Source of the DNA: Azospirillum formosense
GTDB taxonomy: Bacteria; Pseudomonadota; Alphaproteobacteria; Azospirillales; Azospirillaceae
Assembly (NCBI RefSeq): GCF_040500525.1
Contig: NZ_CP159403.1
Coordinates: 573,001-637,000, forward strand
Direction: 5' to 3'
Length of the DNA stretch: 64,000 bases
A program made the translations under genes and the position numbers. Positions 36,839 to 46,105 of the stretch are shown here, piece after piece (the stretch's first letter is position 1; every line of letters begins with the position of its first letter). Under the pieces are notes generated by a model, which did no database searches, was not told where the DNA came from, and saw only the letters and a list, made by a program, of their open reading frames with translations.

Positions 36839-38731
36839 ATGCCAGCGTTGAGGAGCCACCAGACCATGGTCGCCGGCGTCGCCGCGGCCATCGCGCAGCG
36901 GCAGACGGACGTGCGGGACGTGCTGGCCGCGGTGACGCCGGGTGGAGGAAAGTCGCTGCTGCCGGTGATCATGGGGGCGGCGCTGATGCGCGCCGGGCTG
37001 ATCGACCGCATCTGCTGGATCGTGCCGCGCGACAGCCTGCGCCGGCAGGCCGAGGAAGCCTTCGCCGACCCGCGCTGGCGCGAGGCGCTGGGCCACGGGA
37101 TCGCGCTGCGGGCGGCGGAGAACGGGCGCGATCCCTGCCGTGGCCTGCAAGGCTATGTGACCACCTATCAGGCGGTCGCCGCGGCTCCGGACCTGCATCT
37201 TCAGGAGTTCCGCCGTCACCGCTACCTGCTGGCCGTGGACGAACTGCATCACCTGCCCGCCGTCGCCGACAGCGGAACGGCGGTCACGGCGGAGGATGAG
37301 ACCGCCTGGAGCCGCTCCATCCTGCCGCTTCTGGAAAGCGCCGCCGCCCGGCTGCTGATGAGCGGCACGCTGGAGCGGGCGGACGGGCGCCCCATCCTCT
37401 GGCTGCCCTACCGCGCGCCGCAGGGCGTCCGGCGGGTGCGCGAGATCGATTTCAAGGCGCCGGGCTGGGCCATCGTCGGCTATTCGCGGCGGCAGGCGCT
37501 GGCCGAGAAGGCCATCCTGCCGGTGACCTTCGGCGCGATGGACGGCACCGCGACGTGGCTGGACGCGGAGCGGACGACGCGCAGCGTCGACGCGCTGTCG
37601 CGCGCCGGGGAGAACACCCGCGACGCCCTGTTTACCGCGCTGCGCACCGGCTTCGCCCAGGCCATGCTGCGCGAGGCCTACCGCTCCTGCCGCGAGCACC
37701 GGGCGAAGCGGCGGGCGGCGACGACCGGTCGACCCGGGGCGGAGCATGACGGTGCGGGGCTGGGCAAGCTGCTGGTGATCGCGCCGGACCAGGAGACCGC
37801 CCGCAACTACCTCGACACGCTGCGCGGCTGGATGCCCGGCGCGCAGGCGGCGCGGATGGCGCAGATCGCCATTTCCGAACGGCGCGACGCTCAGGAGGTG
37901 GTGGCCGCCTTCCGCCTGCGCCCCGAGCCCGCCGTGCTGGTCTCTGTCGCGATGGCCTACGAGGGGCTGGACGCGCCGGCCATCTCGCACGTCGCCTGCC
38001 TGACGCACATCCGTTCCCGTCCCTGGCTGGAGCAGGCCATCGCGCGGGCCACCCGCGTCGATCCCCACGCCGGCGCCTACGAGCAGCAGCGGGCGGTGAT
38101 CTACCACCCCTCCGACATGATGTTCGAGCGCTTCCGCCAGATGGTGGAGACCCAGCAGGGCACGCGGGCCATGGTGAAGACCCGGCGCCAGCACGAATTG
38201 CCCTTCGAGCGCACGGTGGAGGCGGAGCCGGAGATCATCCCGCTGGAATCCAACGCGACGGCCCTGCGCTTCGCCGTGGTCGCTCCCGGTCCCGATTTCG
38301 GCAACCCGCCGCCGGGGCGGGACATCGCCGACCGACCGCCGGTTGCGGCCTCGGCGAAGGACGGGGTCCAGGTCCCGAGCGCGGTGGAACATCATCTGCG
38401 CCAACGCATCGGCCAGATCGTGGCGGCCCAGGTGATCGAGGACCAGGACAACAACCTCGTCTCAGAAGGGCCGGTCAGCTACCACACCTACAACGCCGTG
38501 CTGAAGCGCTGCATGAACAAGGCGCGGTCGGAGATGACTTTGTCGGAACTGGAGGCCGCCCTCGGCTGGCTGGAGCGCAACCGCATTTCCGACCATCTGC
38601 ATCTGATCGCCGACGATCCGCAATACCGCTGGTCGAGCCGCCGCAAGGCCCGTGGGGCGGGGGCGGTCACCGCCTTCTCGAAACCGGCCCGCCGGCCGCC
38701 GACCCCTGGAACGGGAAAGCCGGCGTCCTAA
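36839..38731 (+). CDS. Superfamily 2 DEAD/DEAH-type helicase-like protein
   Basis: 630 residues. Helicase motifs appear in order: LRSHQTMVAGVAAAIAQRQT (Q-like region), Walker A TPGGGKS, the VPRDSLRRQ segment, DELHH (motif II variant), LLMSGT (motif III), VSVAMAYEGLDAPAISHVAC and QAIARATRV (motif VI). The C-terminal ~180 residues are of unknown fold and lack a recognised nuclease signature. It resembles helicase subunits of restriction or phage systems but stands alone, with no methylase or nuclease gene next to it. GGGAGG lies about 13 bases upstream of the ATG, further than usual. Confidence 0.85.
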   Translation: MPALRSHQTMVAGVAAAIAQRQTDVRDVLAAVTPGGGKSLLPVIMGAALMRAGLIDRICWIVPRDSLRRQAEEAFADPRWREALGHGIALRAAENGRDPCRGLQGYVTTYQAVAAAPDLHLQEFRRHRYLLAVDELHHLPAVADSGTAVTAEDETAWSRSILPLLESAAARLLMSGTLERADGRPILWLPYRAPQGVRRVREIDFKAPGWAIVGYSRRQALAEKAILPVTFGAMDGTATWLDAERTTRSVDALSRAGENTRDALFTALRTGFAQAMLREAYRSCREHRAKRRAATTGRPGAEHDGAGLGKLLVIAPDQETARNYLDTLRGWMPGAQAARMAQIAISERRDAQEVVAAFRLRPEPAVLVSVAMAYEGLDAPAISHVACLTHIRSRPWLEQAIARATRVDPHAGAYEQQRAVIYHPSDMMFERFRQMVETQQGTRAMVKTRRQHELPFERTVEAEPEIIPLESNATALRFAVVAPGPDFGNPPPGRDIADRPPVAASAKDGVQVPSAVEHHLRQRIGQIVAAQVIEDQDNNLVSEGPVSYHTYNAVLKRCMNKARSEMTLSELEAALGWLERNRISDHLHLIADDPQYRWSSRRKARGAGAVTAFSKPARRPPTPGTGKPAS

Positions 38732-38821
38732 ATAACGCACGTCGCCACACTTTTTTGCAGGAGCGAAGACACCGGCCTTCGTGGAGAGTGTCGGCCCGTT
38801 CGCCACCCGTGGAGGTAACCG

Positions 38822-39205
38822 GTGCGTTTCGCGAGGCCGCTCAACATTCTTCTCGTGGAGGATGATTCGCTCACCGCCATGGCGATGGCCCGCATGCTGG
38901 AGATGGCCCATTGCACGGTCACCACCGTGACGGACGGCGAAGCCGGGCTGAGCGCCCTGGCCGAGGGTTCCTTCGATGCGCTCATCACCGATCTGGTGAT
39001 GCCCCGGCTGGGCGGCGAGGCGATGATCCGCCAGTTGCGGCTCGATTGGCCCGACCTGCCCATCGTGGTTTTGTCCGCCTCCCCGCCCGAGGACGGAATC
39101 CCCGGCCTGCAGGACGGGGAGGGCGGACCGCTGGTGATCCTGAAAAAGCCCGTCCTGGCGGGTGAGCTGCTGACCGCGATGGACCGGGTGTTCCTGAAGG
39201 CCTGA
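38822..39205 (+). CDS. Single-domain response regulator receiver
   Basis: 127 residues from a GTG with GGAGG seven bases upstream. A stand-alone CheY-like receiver: acidic pair in LLVEDDSLTAM, phospho-acceptor Asp57 in LITDLVMPRLGG, Ser85 in VVLSAS and the conserved Lys in ILKKPV. No output domain, so it signals by protein contact. No kinase gene is adjacent. It converges on plsY. Confidence 0.93.
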   Translation: MRFARPLNILLVEDDSLTAMAMARMLEMAHCTVTTVTDGEAGLSALAEGSFDALITDLVMPRLGGEAMIRQLRLDWPDLPIVVLSASPPEDGIPGLQDGEGGPLVILKKPVLAGELLTAMDRVFLKA

Positions 39206-39216
39206 GCGACGGTCGA

Positions 39217-39810
39217 TCAGGCCTTCTTCTTGCCGAAGCTGATCTTCGGCTCCTCGCCCTTGAGCAGGCGCCTGATGTTGGCGGAATGGCGGATGGCGAC
39301 CAGCACCGCGATGAACAGACAGAGCCCCGCCACCAGCGGCCCGCCGAAGATCCAGCCGACGATCGGGCTGAGGCCGAGAGCGGTCAGCGCCGACAGCGAC
39401 GAGATCTTGAACAGGAAGGCCATCGCCAGCCACGTCGCGCAGGCGATCACGCCGACCGGCCAGGACACGGCCAGCAGCACGCCGAGCGCGGTCGCCACGC
39501 CCTTGCCGCCCTGGAAGCCCAGCCAGACCGGGAAGCTGTGCCCCAGCATGGCGCTGCCCGCGGCGAAGACCGCGGCCTCCGGCCCCGCCCAGGCGAGGGC
39601 GAGCAGGGCGGCGATGGCGCCCTTGCCGCTGTCCAGGATCAGGGTCGCGGCGGCCAGCGGCTTGTTGCCGGTGCGCAGCACGTTGGTGGCGCCGATGTTG
39701 CCGGAGCCGATCTTGCGGATGTCGCCCAGACCGGCCAGCCGGGTCAGCACCAGGCCGAACGGGATCGAGCCCAGCAGATAGCCCAGCAGGGCGGAGACAA
39801 GCAGGGCCAC
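39217..39810 (-). CDS. plsY: Glycerol-3-phosphate acyltransferase PlsY
   Basis: 197 residues with five to six membrane segments. The three loop motifs of PlsY are present: GSIPFGLVLTRLAGLGDIRK, SGNIGATNVLRTGNK, and GHSFPVWLGFQGGKGVATAL. It transfers acyl groups from acyl phosphate to glycerol-3-phosphate in the inner membrane, the first step of phospholipid synthesis. It follows the pyrB-dihydroorotase pair with a 4-base gap. Confidence 0.96.
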   Translation of the reverse strand: MALLVSALLGYLLGSIPFGLVLTRLAGLGDIRKIGSGNIGATNVLRTGNKPLAAATLILDSGKGAIAALLALAWAGPEAAVFAAGSAMLGHSFPVWLGFQGGKGVATALGVLLAVSWPVGVIACATWLAMAFLFKISSLSALTALGLSPIVGWIFGGPLVAGLCLFIAVLVAIRHSANIRRLLKGEEPKISFGKKKA

Positions 39811-39814
39811 CGCG

Positions 39815-41119
39815 TCAGCCCTCGAACTGCCAGACGGTGCGCCCGTCCACGACGGTGCGCAGCGGGCGGCCCTGGACGGGGCGGTCCTCGAAGGGGCTGT
39901 TCTTCGACTTCGACTTGAAGGCCGCCACGTCCACCTTCCACGGCACGTCCAGGTCGAAGGCGATCAGGTCGGCGGGCGCCCCCTTGGCGATGCGGCCGAG
40001 CGGCAGGCCGAGGAGTTCGGCCGGCTTCACGGTCACGCAGGCCAGCGCCTTCAGCAGCGGCATGGCGCCCTTGTGCACCAGTTCCAGCGTCAGCGGGAAC
40101 AGCGTCTCCAGCCCGATGACGCCGCAGGCGGCCTGGGCGAAGGGCAGGCGCTTCTGGTCCTGGTCCTGCGGCGTGTGGTCGGACGCGATGGCGTCGATGG
40201 TGCCGTCGGCCAGACCTTCCACGATGGCCCGGCGGTCCATCTCGCCGCGCAGCGGCGGGGAGACCTTGGCGAAGGTGCGGTAGTCGCCGACGTCCGTCTC
40301 GGTCAGGGCGAAGTAATGCGGGGCGGTGTCGCAGGTGACCTTCAGCCCGCGCGCCTTGGCGCGGCGGATCAGGTCCACCGACTCGCCCGTGGTGACGTGG
40401 GCGAAGTGCAGCCGGCCGCCGGAGAGTTCGAGCAGGCGCAGGTCGCGCTCGATCATGATGATCTCGGCCTCCCGCGGGATGCCGACGAGGCCGAGGCGGG
40501 TGGCGCGCTCACCCGAATTCATCATGCCGCCGCTGGCGAGGCTCGGCTCCTCCGGATGCTGGACGATCAGCTTGTCGAAGGTGCGGGCGTAGCTGAGCGC
40601 GCGGCGCATCGCCTTGGCGCTGGCGATCGCCTTGGTGCCGTCGGTGAAGGCCACGGCCCCGGCGCGGGACAGCAGGCCCATCTCGGTGATCTCGTTGCCC
40701 TCGGTCCCGCGGGTGGCGGCGGCGTAGGCGAAGACCTTGACCAGACGCACCTCGCGGGCGCGCCGGGCGATGAACTCCAGGCTCGCCACCTCGTCGGTCA
40801 CCGGGTCGGTGTTGGGCAGCAGGACCACGGCGGTGATGCCGCCGGCCACCGCGGCGCGCGACGCGCTCTTGATGGTGTCCTTCTCCTCCTCGCCGGGCTC
40901 GCCGATCAGGACGCGCATGTCGACGAGGCCGGGGGCGAGGCACTGGCCCTGGAGGTCCACGACCTCGATCCCCTCCGGCACGCCGTCGGCGAACAGCGAC
41001 GGGCCGAAATCGGCGATCTTCGCGCCGTCGGTCAGCAGGTCGCCCCGCTGGTCCAGGCCGCTGGCGGGATCGAGCAGGCGGGCGTTGCGGTAGGCGACGC
41101 GGGCGTTGGCGTTAGACAT
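39815..41119 (-). CDS. Dihydroorotase-like protein, probably non-catalytic PyrC'
   Basis: 434 residues of the amidohydrolase fold. The normal HxH metal site at the start of the barrel (DxHxHxREPG) is replaced by [14 protein letters not shown], so two histidine ligands are lost, while the distal Asp in IASDHTPQD remains. Dihydroorotase homologues lacking HxH are known to be structural partners of aspartate carbamoyltransferase (PyrC' of Pseudomonas). The gene overlaps pyrB by eight bases, which fits such a complex. A true dihydroorotase should lie elsewhere in the genome. Often annotated simply as pyrC. Confidence 0.85.
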   Translation of the reverse strand: MSNANARVAYRNARLLDPASGLDQRGDLLTDGAKIADFGPSLFADGVPEGIEVVDLQGQCLAPGLVDMRVLIGEPGEEEKDTIKSASRAAVAGGITAVVLLPNTDPVTDEVASLEFIARRAREVRLVKVFAYAAATRGTEGNEITEMGLLSRAGAVAFTDGTKAIASAKAMRRALSYARTFDKLIVQHPEEPSLASGGMMNSGERATRLGLVGIPREAEIIMIERDLRLLELSGGRLHFAHVTTGESVDLIRRAKARGLKVTCDTAPHYFALTETDVGDYRTFAKVSPPLRGEMDRRAIVEGLADGTIDAIASDHTPQDQDQKRLPFAQAACGVIGLETLFPLTLELVHKGAMPLLKALACVTVKPAELLGLPLGRIAKGAPADLIAFDLDVPWKVDVAAFKSKSKNSPFEDRPVQGRPLRTVVDGRTVWQFEG

Positions 41120-42074
41120 CGGTGCCCCGGCGGTCTCGGGTGAGAAGGTCGAGCACGGCCATGCGGACGGCCACGCCCAGCTCCACCTGATCGAGGATCA
41201 TGGAGCGCTTGAGGTCGTCGGCGACCTCCGAATCGATCTCGACGCCGCGGTTCATCGGGCCGGGATGCATGACCACCGCGTGCGGCTTCGCCACCGCCAG
41301 CTTCTCGTAATCGAGGCCGTAGAAATAGAAGTACTCGCGGGTCGAGGGGACGTACTGGCCGCTCATCCGCTCGGTCTGGAGGCGCAGCATCATCACCACG
41401 TCGGCGTCCTTAAGGCCGGTCGCCATGGAGTGGTGGATCTCGACGCCCAGCCGGTCGATCTGCGAGGGGATCAGCGTCGGCGGCGCCACGACGCGGACAC
41501 GGGCGCCCATGGCGTTCAGCAGGTGGATGTTGGAGCGCGCGACGCGGCTGTGCAGGATGTCGCCGCAGATCGCCACGATCAGCCCGTCCAGCCGGCCCAG
41601 GCGGCGGCGGATCGCCAGCGCGTCCAGGAGCCCCTGCGTCGGGTGCTCGTGATGGCCGTCGCCCGCGTTGATGACCGAGCAGTTGACCTTGTCGGCCAGC
41701 AGCTTCACCGCCCCCGAATCGGCGTGGCGAACGACCAGCGCGTCGAGGTGCATGGCGTTCAGCGTCATCGCCGTGTCGATCAGCGTCTCGCCCTTCTTCA
41801 CCGAGCTGCCGTCCGACGACATGTTGATCACGTCGGCGCCGAGCCGCTTGCCGGCCAGCTCGAAGCTGGTGCGGGTGCGGGTGGAGTTCTCGAAGAAGAG
41901 GTTGACGATCGTCCGCCCGTCGAGGAGCGACGACTTCTTCGAAGGCTGGCGGTTCTGCTCGACGTAGCCGTCGGCGAGGTCGAGGATGGTGGTGATCTCG
42001 CCTGCCGTCAGCCCCTCGATGCCAAGGAGGTGGCGGTGCGGGAAAACCGTCGTGGAATGGGGCGATCCGGTCAT
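41112..42074 (-). CDS. pyrB: Aspartate carbamoyltransferase catalytic subunit
   Basis: 320 residues. It joins carbamoyl phosphate and aspartate in pyrimidine synthesis. The carbamoyl-phosphate site [20 protein letters not shown] is intact. [29 protein letters not shown] and [13 protein letters not shown] mark the rest of the active site. No pyrI regulatory gene is adjacent, consistent with a complex with the dihydroorotase-like partner encoded downstream with overlap. Confidence 0.97.
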   Translation of the reverse strand: MTGSPHSTTVFPHRHLLGIEGLTAGEITTILDLADGYVEQNRQPSKKSSLLDGRTIVNLFFENSTRTRTSFELAGKRLGADVINMSSDGSSVKKGETLIDTAMTLNAMHLDALVVRHADSGAVKLLADKVNCSVINAGDGHHEHPTQGLLDALAIRRRLGRLDGLIVAICGDILHSRVARSNIHLLNAMGARVRVVAPPTLIPSQIDRLGVEIHHSMATGLKDADVVMMLRLQTERMSGQYVPSTREYFYFYGLDYEKLAVAKPHAVVMHPGPMNRGVEIDSEVADDLKRSMILDQVELGVAVRMAVLDLLTRDRRGTDV

Positions 42075-42131
42075 GGGCCGCGACTATAGGAGCGGTCCCG
42101 GACGCCCGCAAGCGCGCCCTATGACCTTTTC

Positions 42132-42638
42132 CTACAGGTAGGCTATGAGACGCCCGCAGGCCAGGGCGCCGACCCACAGCGTGAGCGAGGCGGCGCCCGC
42201 GAACCGGGCGCCCGGCGGGGGACGGTCCGACAGGCTCCAGTCCGCCATGCGCCGGCCGGCGAGCCGGTGGAAGGCCAGAATGTTCAGCAGGGCCAGACCG
42301 ATCAGCGCCAGCTTCGCCAGGAAGGCCGGGTTGCCCGCCAGCGCCGTCGCCTCCGTGGTGAAGAGGAGGAGGCCGGTGGGGATCGCCAGAGCGAAGCCGG
42401 CCACCGCCACCGGAAGCAGGAGACGCGCCAGCGCATCCGCCGGCAGCAACGGCGCCCGAACCCCGATCAGCCTGAGGTCGAAGGCCAGGATTGCCCCCAC
42501 CAGAAGCGCGAACCCGAGGATGTGCGTGATTTCCACCAGCGGGTAGAGCCAGACCGACTGGCGCAGCGACTCACCGAGCCCGGACGTTTCCAGGGCGACG
42601 AGCCAGCCGAGGCCGGTGGGGCCGAGATCGTGGTCCAT
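42132..42638 (-). CDS. Small integral membrane protein
   Basis: 168 residues with four clear hydrophobic segments (VEITHILGFALLVGAILAF, LLLPVAVAGFALAIPTGLLL, FLAKLALIGLALLNILAF, and one at the C-terminus). The ITHILGFALLVG region places a His in the first membrane segment, as in DUF2214/DUF6644-like proteins, which may bind haem. Family assignment is tentative. It follows the small exported-protein gene by 26 bases and is likely co-transcribed. Confidence 0.75.
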   Translation of the reverse strand: MDHDLGPTGLGWLVALETSGLGESLRQSVWLYPLVEITHILGFALLVGAILAFDLRLIGVRAPLLPADALARLLLPVAVAGFALAIPTGLLLFTTEATALAGNPAFLAKLALIGLALLNILAFHRLAGRRMADWSLSDRPPPGARFAGAASLTLWVGALACGRLIAYL

Positions 42639-42664
42639 GCTGCGACCGGGCGCGGGGGCGGCCG

Positions 42665-43021
42665 TCAGCGCAGCTCGATGGTCCTGTCGGCGGCCGTGAT
42701 GCGCTCCGCCCGCAGCTCCGCCGGGTCGGACTTGGCGGGATAGCCGACGACCGTCACGGTCTGGCCGGGCTTGATCGAATCGGCGGGCAGGCCGCGCGTG
42801 CTCATGCGGCTGGGCGGGGCGAGCACGACGTGCCAGACCTTGCCGTCGGCCTGGAGGTTCAGCATGGCGTGCGGGTTGTCGAAGGCGATCTGCTGCACGG
42901 TGCCGGTCAGCGTCATCTCCTGCCCCGACTCATAGCCGCCCCAGCCATGGTGGGCGGCGGCGGGCCAAGCCAGCGAAGCGGACAGCAGGGCGGCGAGGGC
43001 GAGCGGACGTGCGGGCGTCAT
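42665..43021 (-). CDS. DUF6152-like small exported protein
   Basis: 118 residues. A signal peptide (MTPARPLALAALLSASLAWP) with AAAHH at the cleavage region predicts a periplasmic protein beginning HHGWGGYESGQEMTLTGTV. The remainder is a small beta-rich OB-like fold (VTVVGYPAKSDPAELRAERI). Such proteins are common but uncharacterised. It pairs with the membrane-protein gene downstream. Confidence 0.8.
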   Translation of the reverse strand: MTPARPLALAALLSASLAWPAAAHHGWGGYESGQEMTLTGTVQQIAFDNPHAMLNLQADGKVWHVVLAPPSRMSTRGLPADSIKPGQTVTVVGYPAKSDPAELRAERITAADRTIELR

Positions 43022-43050
43022 GGCGCAACCTTTCCCGGTCAGGCATCTGT

Positions 43051-44016
43051 TCAGGCGTCTGGGGAAGAGGTTGTGGCGGGCACGCCCCCGGACAAGGCCC
43101 GGCTGTGCTTGGCGTCCGGTCCGGGGACGGGATCGCCGGCGGCCTCCTCGAACAGCCAGTCGCGGAACGCCTTCACCTTCGGGCGCGAGAAGTAATGGGG
43201 CGGGGCGGCGACGTAGTAGGCGTAGTTGCCCGGCAGATGGACGTCGAACAGCCGGACCAGCCGCCCGGCGGCGACATCGTCCGCCACCAGGACGCCGCGG
43301 GCCAGCGCCACGCCGCCACCCTCCGCCGCCACCTGGAGCAGCAGCGCCGAATCGTCGAAGCGCGGGCCGCGGGCGTGGTCCAGCCCGGCGATCCCGGCGG
43401 CCTCGCCCCAGGTGCCCCAGGTGATGAAGTAGTCGTCGTGGAGCAGCGTGTGGTGGCGCAGGTCCTCCGGGCAGCGCAGCGGGCGGGGGCCGTCGAGAAG
43501 CGACGGGCTGCACACCGGATAGATGTCCTCGGTCATCAGCCGCTCGCACCGCAGGCCGGGCCAGTTGCCGGCGCCGAAGCGGATGCCGATGTCCACGTCC
43601 TGCTGGGTGAAATCCACGAGCTGCGGGGTGGTGTGCAGCCGCACCTCCAGCTCCGGATGGCGGGCTTGGAAACGGCCCAGCCGCATGACCAGCCACTTCG
43701 CGGCGAAGCTGGGCATGGTCGAGATGGTCAGCGCGCCGGACCCGTCCATGCGGAACAGCCGCTCCGTCGCGTGCGACAGCGTGTCGAGCGCGTCGCGCAC
43801 CGGCGGCAGGTAGGATTGCCCGGTCTCGGTCAGGATCAATGCGCGGTTCATCCGGCGGAACAGCGGCATGCCCAGCCATTCCTCCAGCCCCTTGATCTGG
43901 TGGCTGACCGCGGCCTGGGTGACGTGAAGCTCCTCCGCCGCCTTGGTGAAGGACAGGTGCCGGGCGGCGGATTCGAAGGCGCGCAGGGCGTTCAGCGGCG
44001 GCAGGCGTCGGGCCAT
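43051..44016 (-). CDS. LysR-family regulator, GcvA-like
   Basis: 321 residues from ATG 44016 (CCGGAG six bases upstream); the frame extends about 150 bases further without sensible sequence. N-terminal LNALRAFESAARHLSFTKAA and VTQAAVSHQIKGLEEWLG are the GcvA-subgroup helix-turn-helix. The effector domain contains TISTMPSFAAKWLVMRLGRF and DVDIGIRFGAGNWPGL. The target is unknown; a divergent DUF1127 gene is the nearest candidate. Confidence 0.92.
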   Translation of the reverse strand: MARRLPPLNALRAFESAARHLSFTKAAEELHVTQAAVSHQIKGLEEWLGMPLFRRMNRALILTETGQSYLPPVRDALDTLSHATERLFRMDGSGALTISTMPSFAAKWLVMRLGRFQARHPELEVRLHTTPQLVDFTQQDVDIGIRFGAGNWPGLRCERLMTEDIYPVCSPSLLDGPRPLRCPEDLRHHTLLHDDYFITWGTWGEAAGIAGLDHARGPRFDDSALLLQVAAEGGGVALARGVLVADDVAAGRLVRLFDVHLPGNYAYYVAAPPHYFSRPKVKAFRDWLFEEAAGDPVPGPDAKHSRALSGGVPATTSSPDA

Positions 44017-44183
44017 GGAGCGACTCCGGGACACGGGATTCGGATTAGTTTTCCTAATCCAAACTATGAGAAAGCGTCGTTTGTGCGCAAGGACCGGGTG
44101 GCCCATCCTTCTCTCACGGAACACAGTCCGGACCGTCGGACGACAAGCTCCGACGACAGCCGGACACACGAGGAGACGCGGTC

Positions 44184-44450
44184 ATGGCCCAGAGCATGAA
44201 TGACGGCATGGATGGCAGCATGAACACCCGCACCGACGCGCAGGAGCGGCCCGGCCAGGGGATTGGCCAGGGGATTGGCCAGGGGATTGGTGGTGTGGTG
44301 GTCGCCCTGTTCGACACGGTGGCCACCTGGAACGAGCGGCGGCGCCAGCGGCGCGCGTTGGAGGCTTTGCCCGATCATCTGTTGCACGACATCGGCCTGT
44401 CCCGCGCCGACGCGGTGACCGAGGCTGACAAGCCCTTCTGGCAGGGCTGA
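44184..44450 (+). CDS. DUF1127 protein with internal Gly-rich tandem repeat
   Basis: 88 residues. The C-terminal 45 are a DUF1127 domain (WNERRRQRRALEALPDHLLH, then DIGLSRADAV), an Arg-rich motif which in some alphaproteobacteria binds RNA and affects phosphate and carbon metabolism. The N-terminal half is Met/Asp-rich and includes GQGIGQGIGQGIGG, encoded by three exact 12-bp repeats at 44255-44290, so its length may vary between strains. AGGAGA precedes the ATG. Confidence 0.85.
   Translation: MAQSMNDGMDGSMNTRTDAQERPGQGIGQGIGQGIGGVVVALFDTVATWNERRRQRRALEALPDHLLHDIGLSRADAVTEADKPFWQG
44255..44290 (+). repeat. Three perfect 12-bp tandem repeats
   Basis: The unit CCAGGGGATTGG occurs three times without a mismatch (44255, 44267, 44279). 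In the DUF1127 gene it encodes GQGI four-residue repeats, so copy changes keep the frame. Confidence 0.95.
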
Positions 44451-44454
44451 CTCA

Positions 44455-44484
44455 CCCCTATCGAGCAAACCCCTATCGAGCAAA
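44455..44484. repeat. 15-bp perfect tandem duplication
   Basis: CCCCTATCGAGCAAA occurs twice in direct succession just after the DUF1127 stop codon and before the GFA-family gene. Confidence 0.95.
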
Positions 44485-44501
44485 CCAACGGGAGCGGTTC
44501 G

Positions 44502-44918
44502 ATGAGCGACGGCGGAGGAGGTCTGACGGGCGGGTGCCTGTGTGGTGGCGTGCGCTACGATGTGGCCGAGCGGCCCATGGGGGTGGTGAACTGCCACTGC
44601 GGCCAATGCCGGCGCTTTCACGGCCATTTCGGCGCCTACATCACCATCCCCCGCGACGCGGTGGAGTTCGAGAAGCAGGACACGCTGTCCTGGTACCGTT
44701 CCTCGGCCAAGGCGCAACGTGGATTCTGCGCGCGCTGCGGCTCCTCGCTGTTCTGGAAAGGCGATGGCGAGGCGTTGCTGGACATTGCCGCCGGCAGCCT
44801 GGACCAGCCGACCGGCCTGACGACGCTGCGGCACATTCATGTGGCGGACAAGGCGGACTATTACGCCATCGACGACGGGTTGGAGCGCTTCCCCGAAGGC
44901 GCACCGGAGCCGCCGTAA
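44502..44918 (+). CDS. GFA-family (glutathione-dependent formaldehyde-activating-like) protein
   Basis: 138 residues. The zinc-binding cysteines are at the expected places: GGCLCGGVRYD, NCHCGQCRRFHG and GFCARCGSSLFW. Family members are annotated as formaldehyde-activating enzymes, but most have no proven activity. The stop codon is only nine bases from the left end of the IS5-family element, and the gene itself appears intact. Confidence 0.9.
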   Translation: MSDGGGGLTGGCLCGGVRYDVAERPMGVVNCHCGQCRRFHGHFGAYITIPRDAVEFEKQDTLSWYRSSAKAQRGFCARCGSSLFWKGDGEALLDIAAGSLDQPTGLTTLRHIHVADKADYYAIDDGLERFPEGAPEPP

Positions 44919-44995
44919 ATCGGACGCCTCGAAAAACCGTAGCGTTGCCAGCGTTCTGGTGATTCCCTTGGCTTGAGGGCGACGGAGGACGGGAC

Positions 44996-46084
44996 ATGGC
45001 CGGTCAAGCTGGGCTGTTCGATCTTCAGGACCGCTACGCGGAGTTGAGCAAGAGCGGGGATCCACTGGAACGGCTGTTGTCGGTGGTGGACTTCGAAGTG
45101 TTTCGCCCGACGCTTGACGCGGCCCTGGAACGCAAGGATCGCTCCCGGGGCGGCCGGCCGCCACTGGACGCGGTGATGATGTTCAAGATCCTGGTGCTGC
45201 AGGCGCTGTATGGGTTGTCGGACGAACAGGCCGAGTATCAGGTGCGCGACCGGCTGTCATTCATGCGGTTCCTCGGCCTGGGGTTGGGCGACCGGGTTCC
45301 GGATCGCACGACGATCTGGCTGTTCCGCGAGGCGCTGGTGACGGCGGGAGCGATGGAGGGGCTGTTCGCCCGCTTCGACGCGGCTCTGAAGGAGCGTGGC
45401 TACTTCGCGCTGGGCGGCCAGATCATCGACGCGTCCATCGTGGAGGCGCCCCGGCAGCGGCTGACCCGGGAGGAAAAGCGCCAGATCCGTGACGGGGAAG
45501 ACCCGCCCTGGCCGACGGCCAAGGCGCGCCAGAAGGACACACAGGCGCGCTGGACGGTGAAGCGGGGGCGGGTCAAGGCGAAGCCGGGACCGACGCTCGA
45601 CGGGTCCGAGGCGCGCATGGTGGAGGGACTTCTGATCCCGGCGTTCGGCTACAAGTCGCACATCACCATCGACCGCCGGTTCCGTCTGATCCGGCGCTTC
45701 ATCGTGACCGACGCGGCGCGGCACGACGGCGCGCAGTTGCCGGGCCTGCTCAACCCGGACGCTTTCGACAGCCGGGTATGGGCGGACAGTGCCTACCGCT
45801 CGAAGGCCAACGAAGCGGCCATCACGGCGGCGGGGCGCCGCAGCATGGTGCATTTCCGCAAGCCGAAGGGCCGGCCGATGCCGGAGCCCCACCAGCGTGC
45901 CAACCGCGCCCGCTCGGCAGTGCGCTCGGCCGTCGAGCATGTGTTCGCCGACCAGAAGGCGCGCATGGGGCTGTTCATCCGCACCATCGGCCTGGGGCGC
46001 GCGACGGTTAAGATCGGCCTCGCCAACCTCGCCTACAATTTCCGACGCCTGATCTGGCTTGAGGGGCGAACTGCGCCCGTATAG
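44996..46084 (+). CDS. IS5-family transposase (DDE)
   Basis: 362 residues, a full-length reading frame. GLFDLQDRYAELSKSGDPLE, GGRPPLDAVMMFKILVLQAL, and DRTTIWLFREAL are the IS5-group N-terminal blocks. The DDE core follows: IIDASIVEAPRQR, the VTDAARHDGAQLPGLL region, DSAYRS, and RSAVRSAVEHVFADQKARMG with the final Glu. No frameshift was seen, so the element could be active. GGAGGAC lies before the ATG. Confidence 0.95.
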   Translation: MAGQAGLFDLQDRYAELSKSGDPLERLLSVVDFEVFRPTLDAALERKDRSRGGRPPLDAVMMFKILVLQALYGLSDEQAEYQVRDRLSFMRFLGLGLGDRVPDRTTIWLFREALVTAGAMEGLFARFDAALKERGYFALGGQIIDASIVEAPRQRLTREEKRQIRDGEDPPWPTAKARQKDTQARWTVKRGRVKAKPGPTLDGSEARMVEGLLIPAFGYKSHITIDRRFRLIRRFIVTDAARHDGAQLPGLLNPDAFDSRVWADSAYRSKANEAAITAAGRRSMVHFRKPKGRPMPEPHQRANRARSAVRSAVEHVFADQKARMGLFIRTIGLGRATVKIGLANLAYNFRRLIWLEGRTAPV

Positions 46085-46105
46085 CGCCAAAACCGCCGCA
46101 TATTT

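Noticed and set aside
36743..38404. 553-codon minus-strand frame opposite the helicase gene
   Set aside because: No motifs; the plus strand encodes the ordered helicase motifs.
44250..44490. CRISPR-like array at the short tandem repeats
   Set aside because: The repeats are directly adjacent without spacers, and no cas genes are present.
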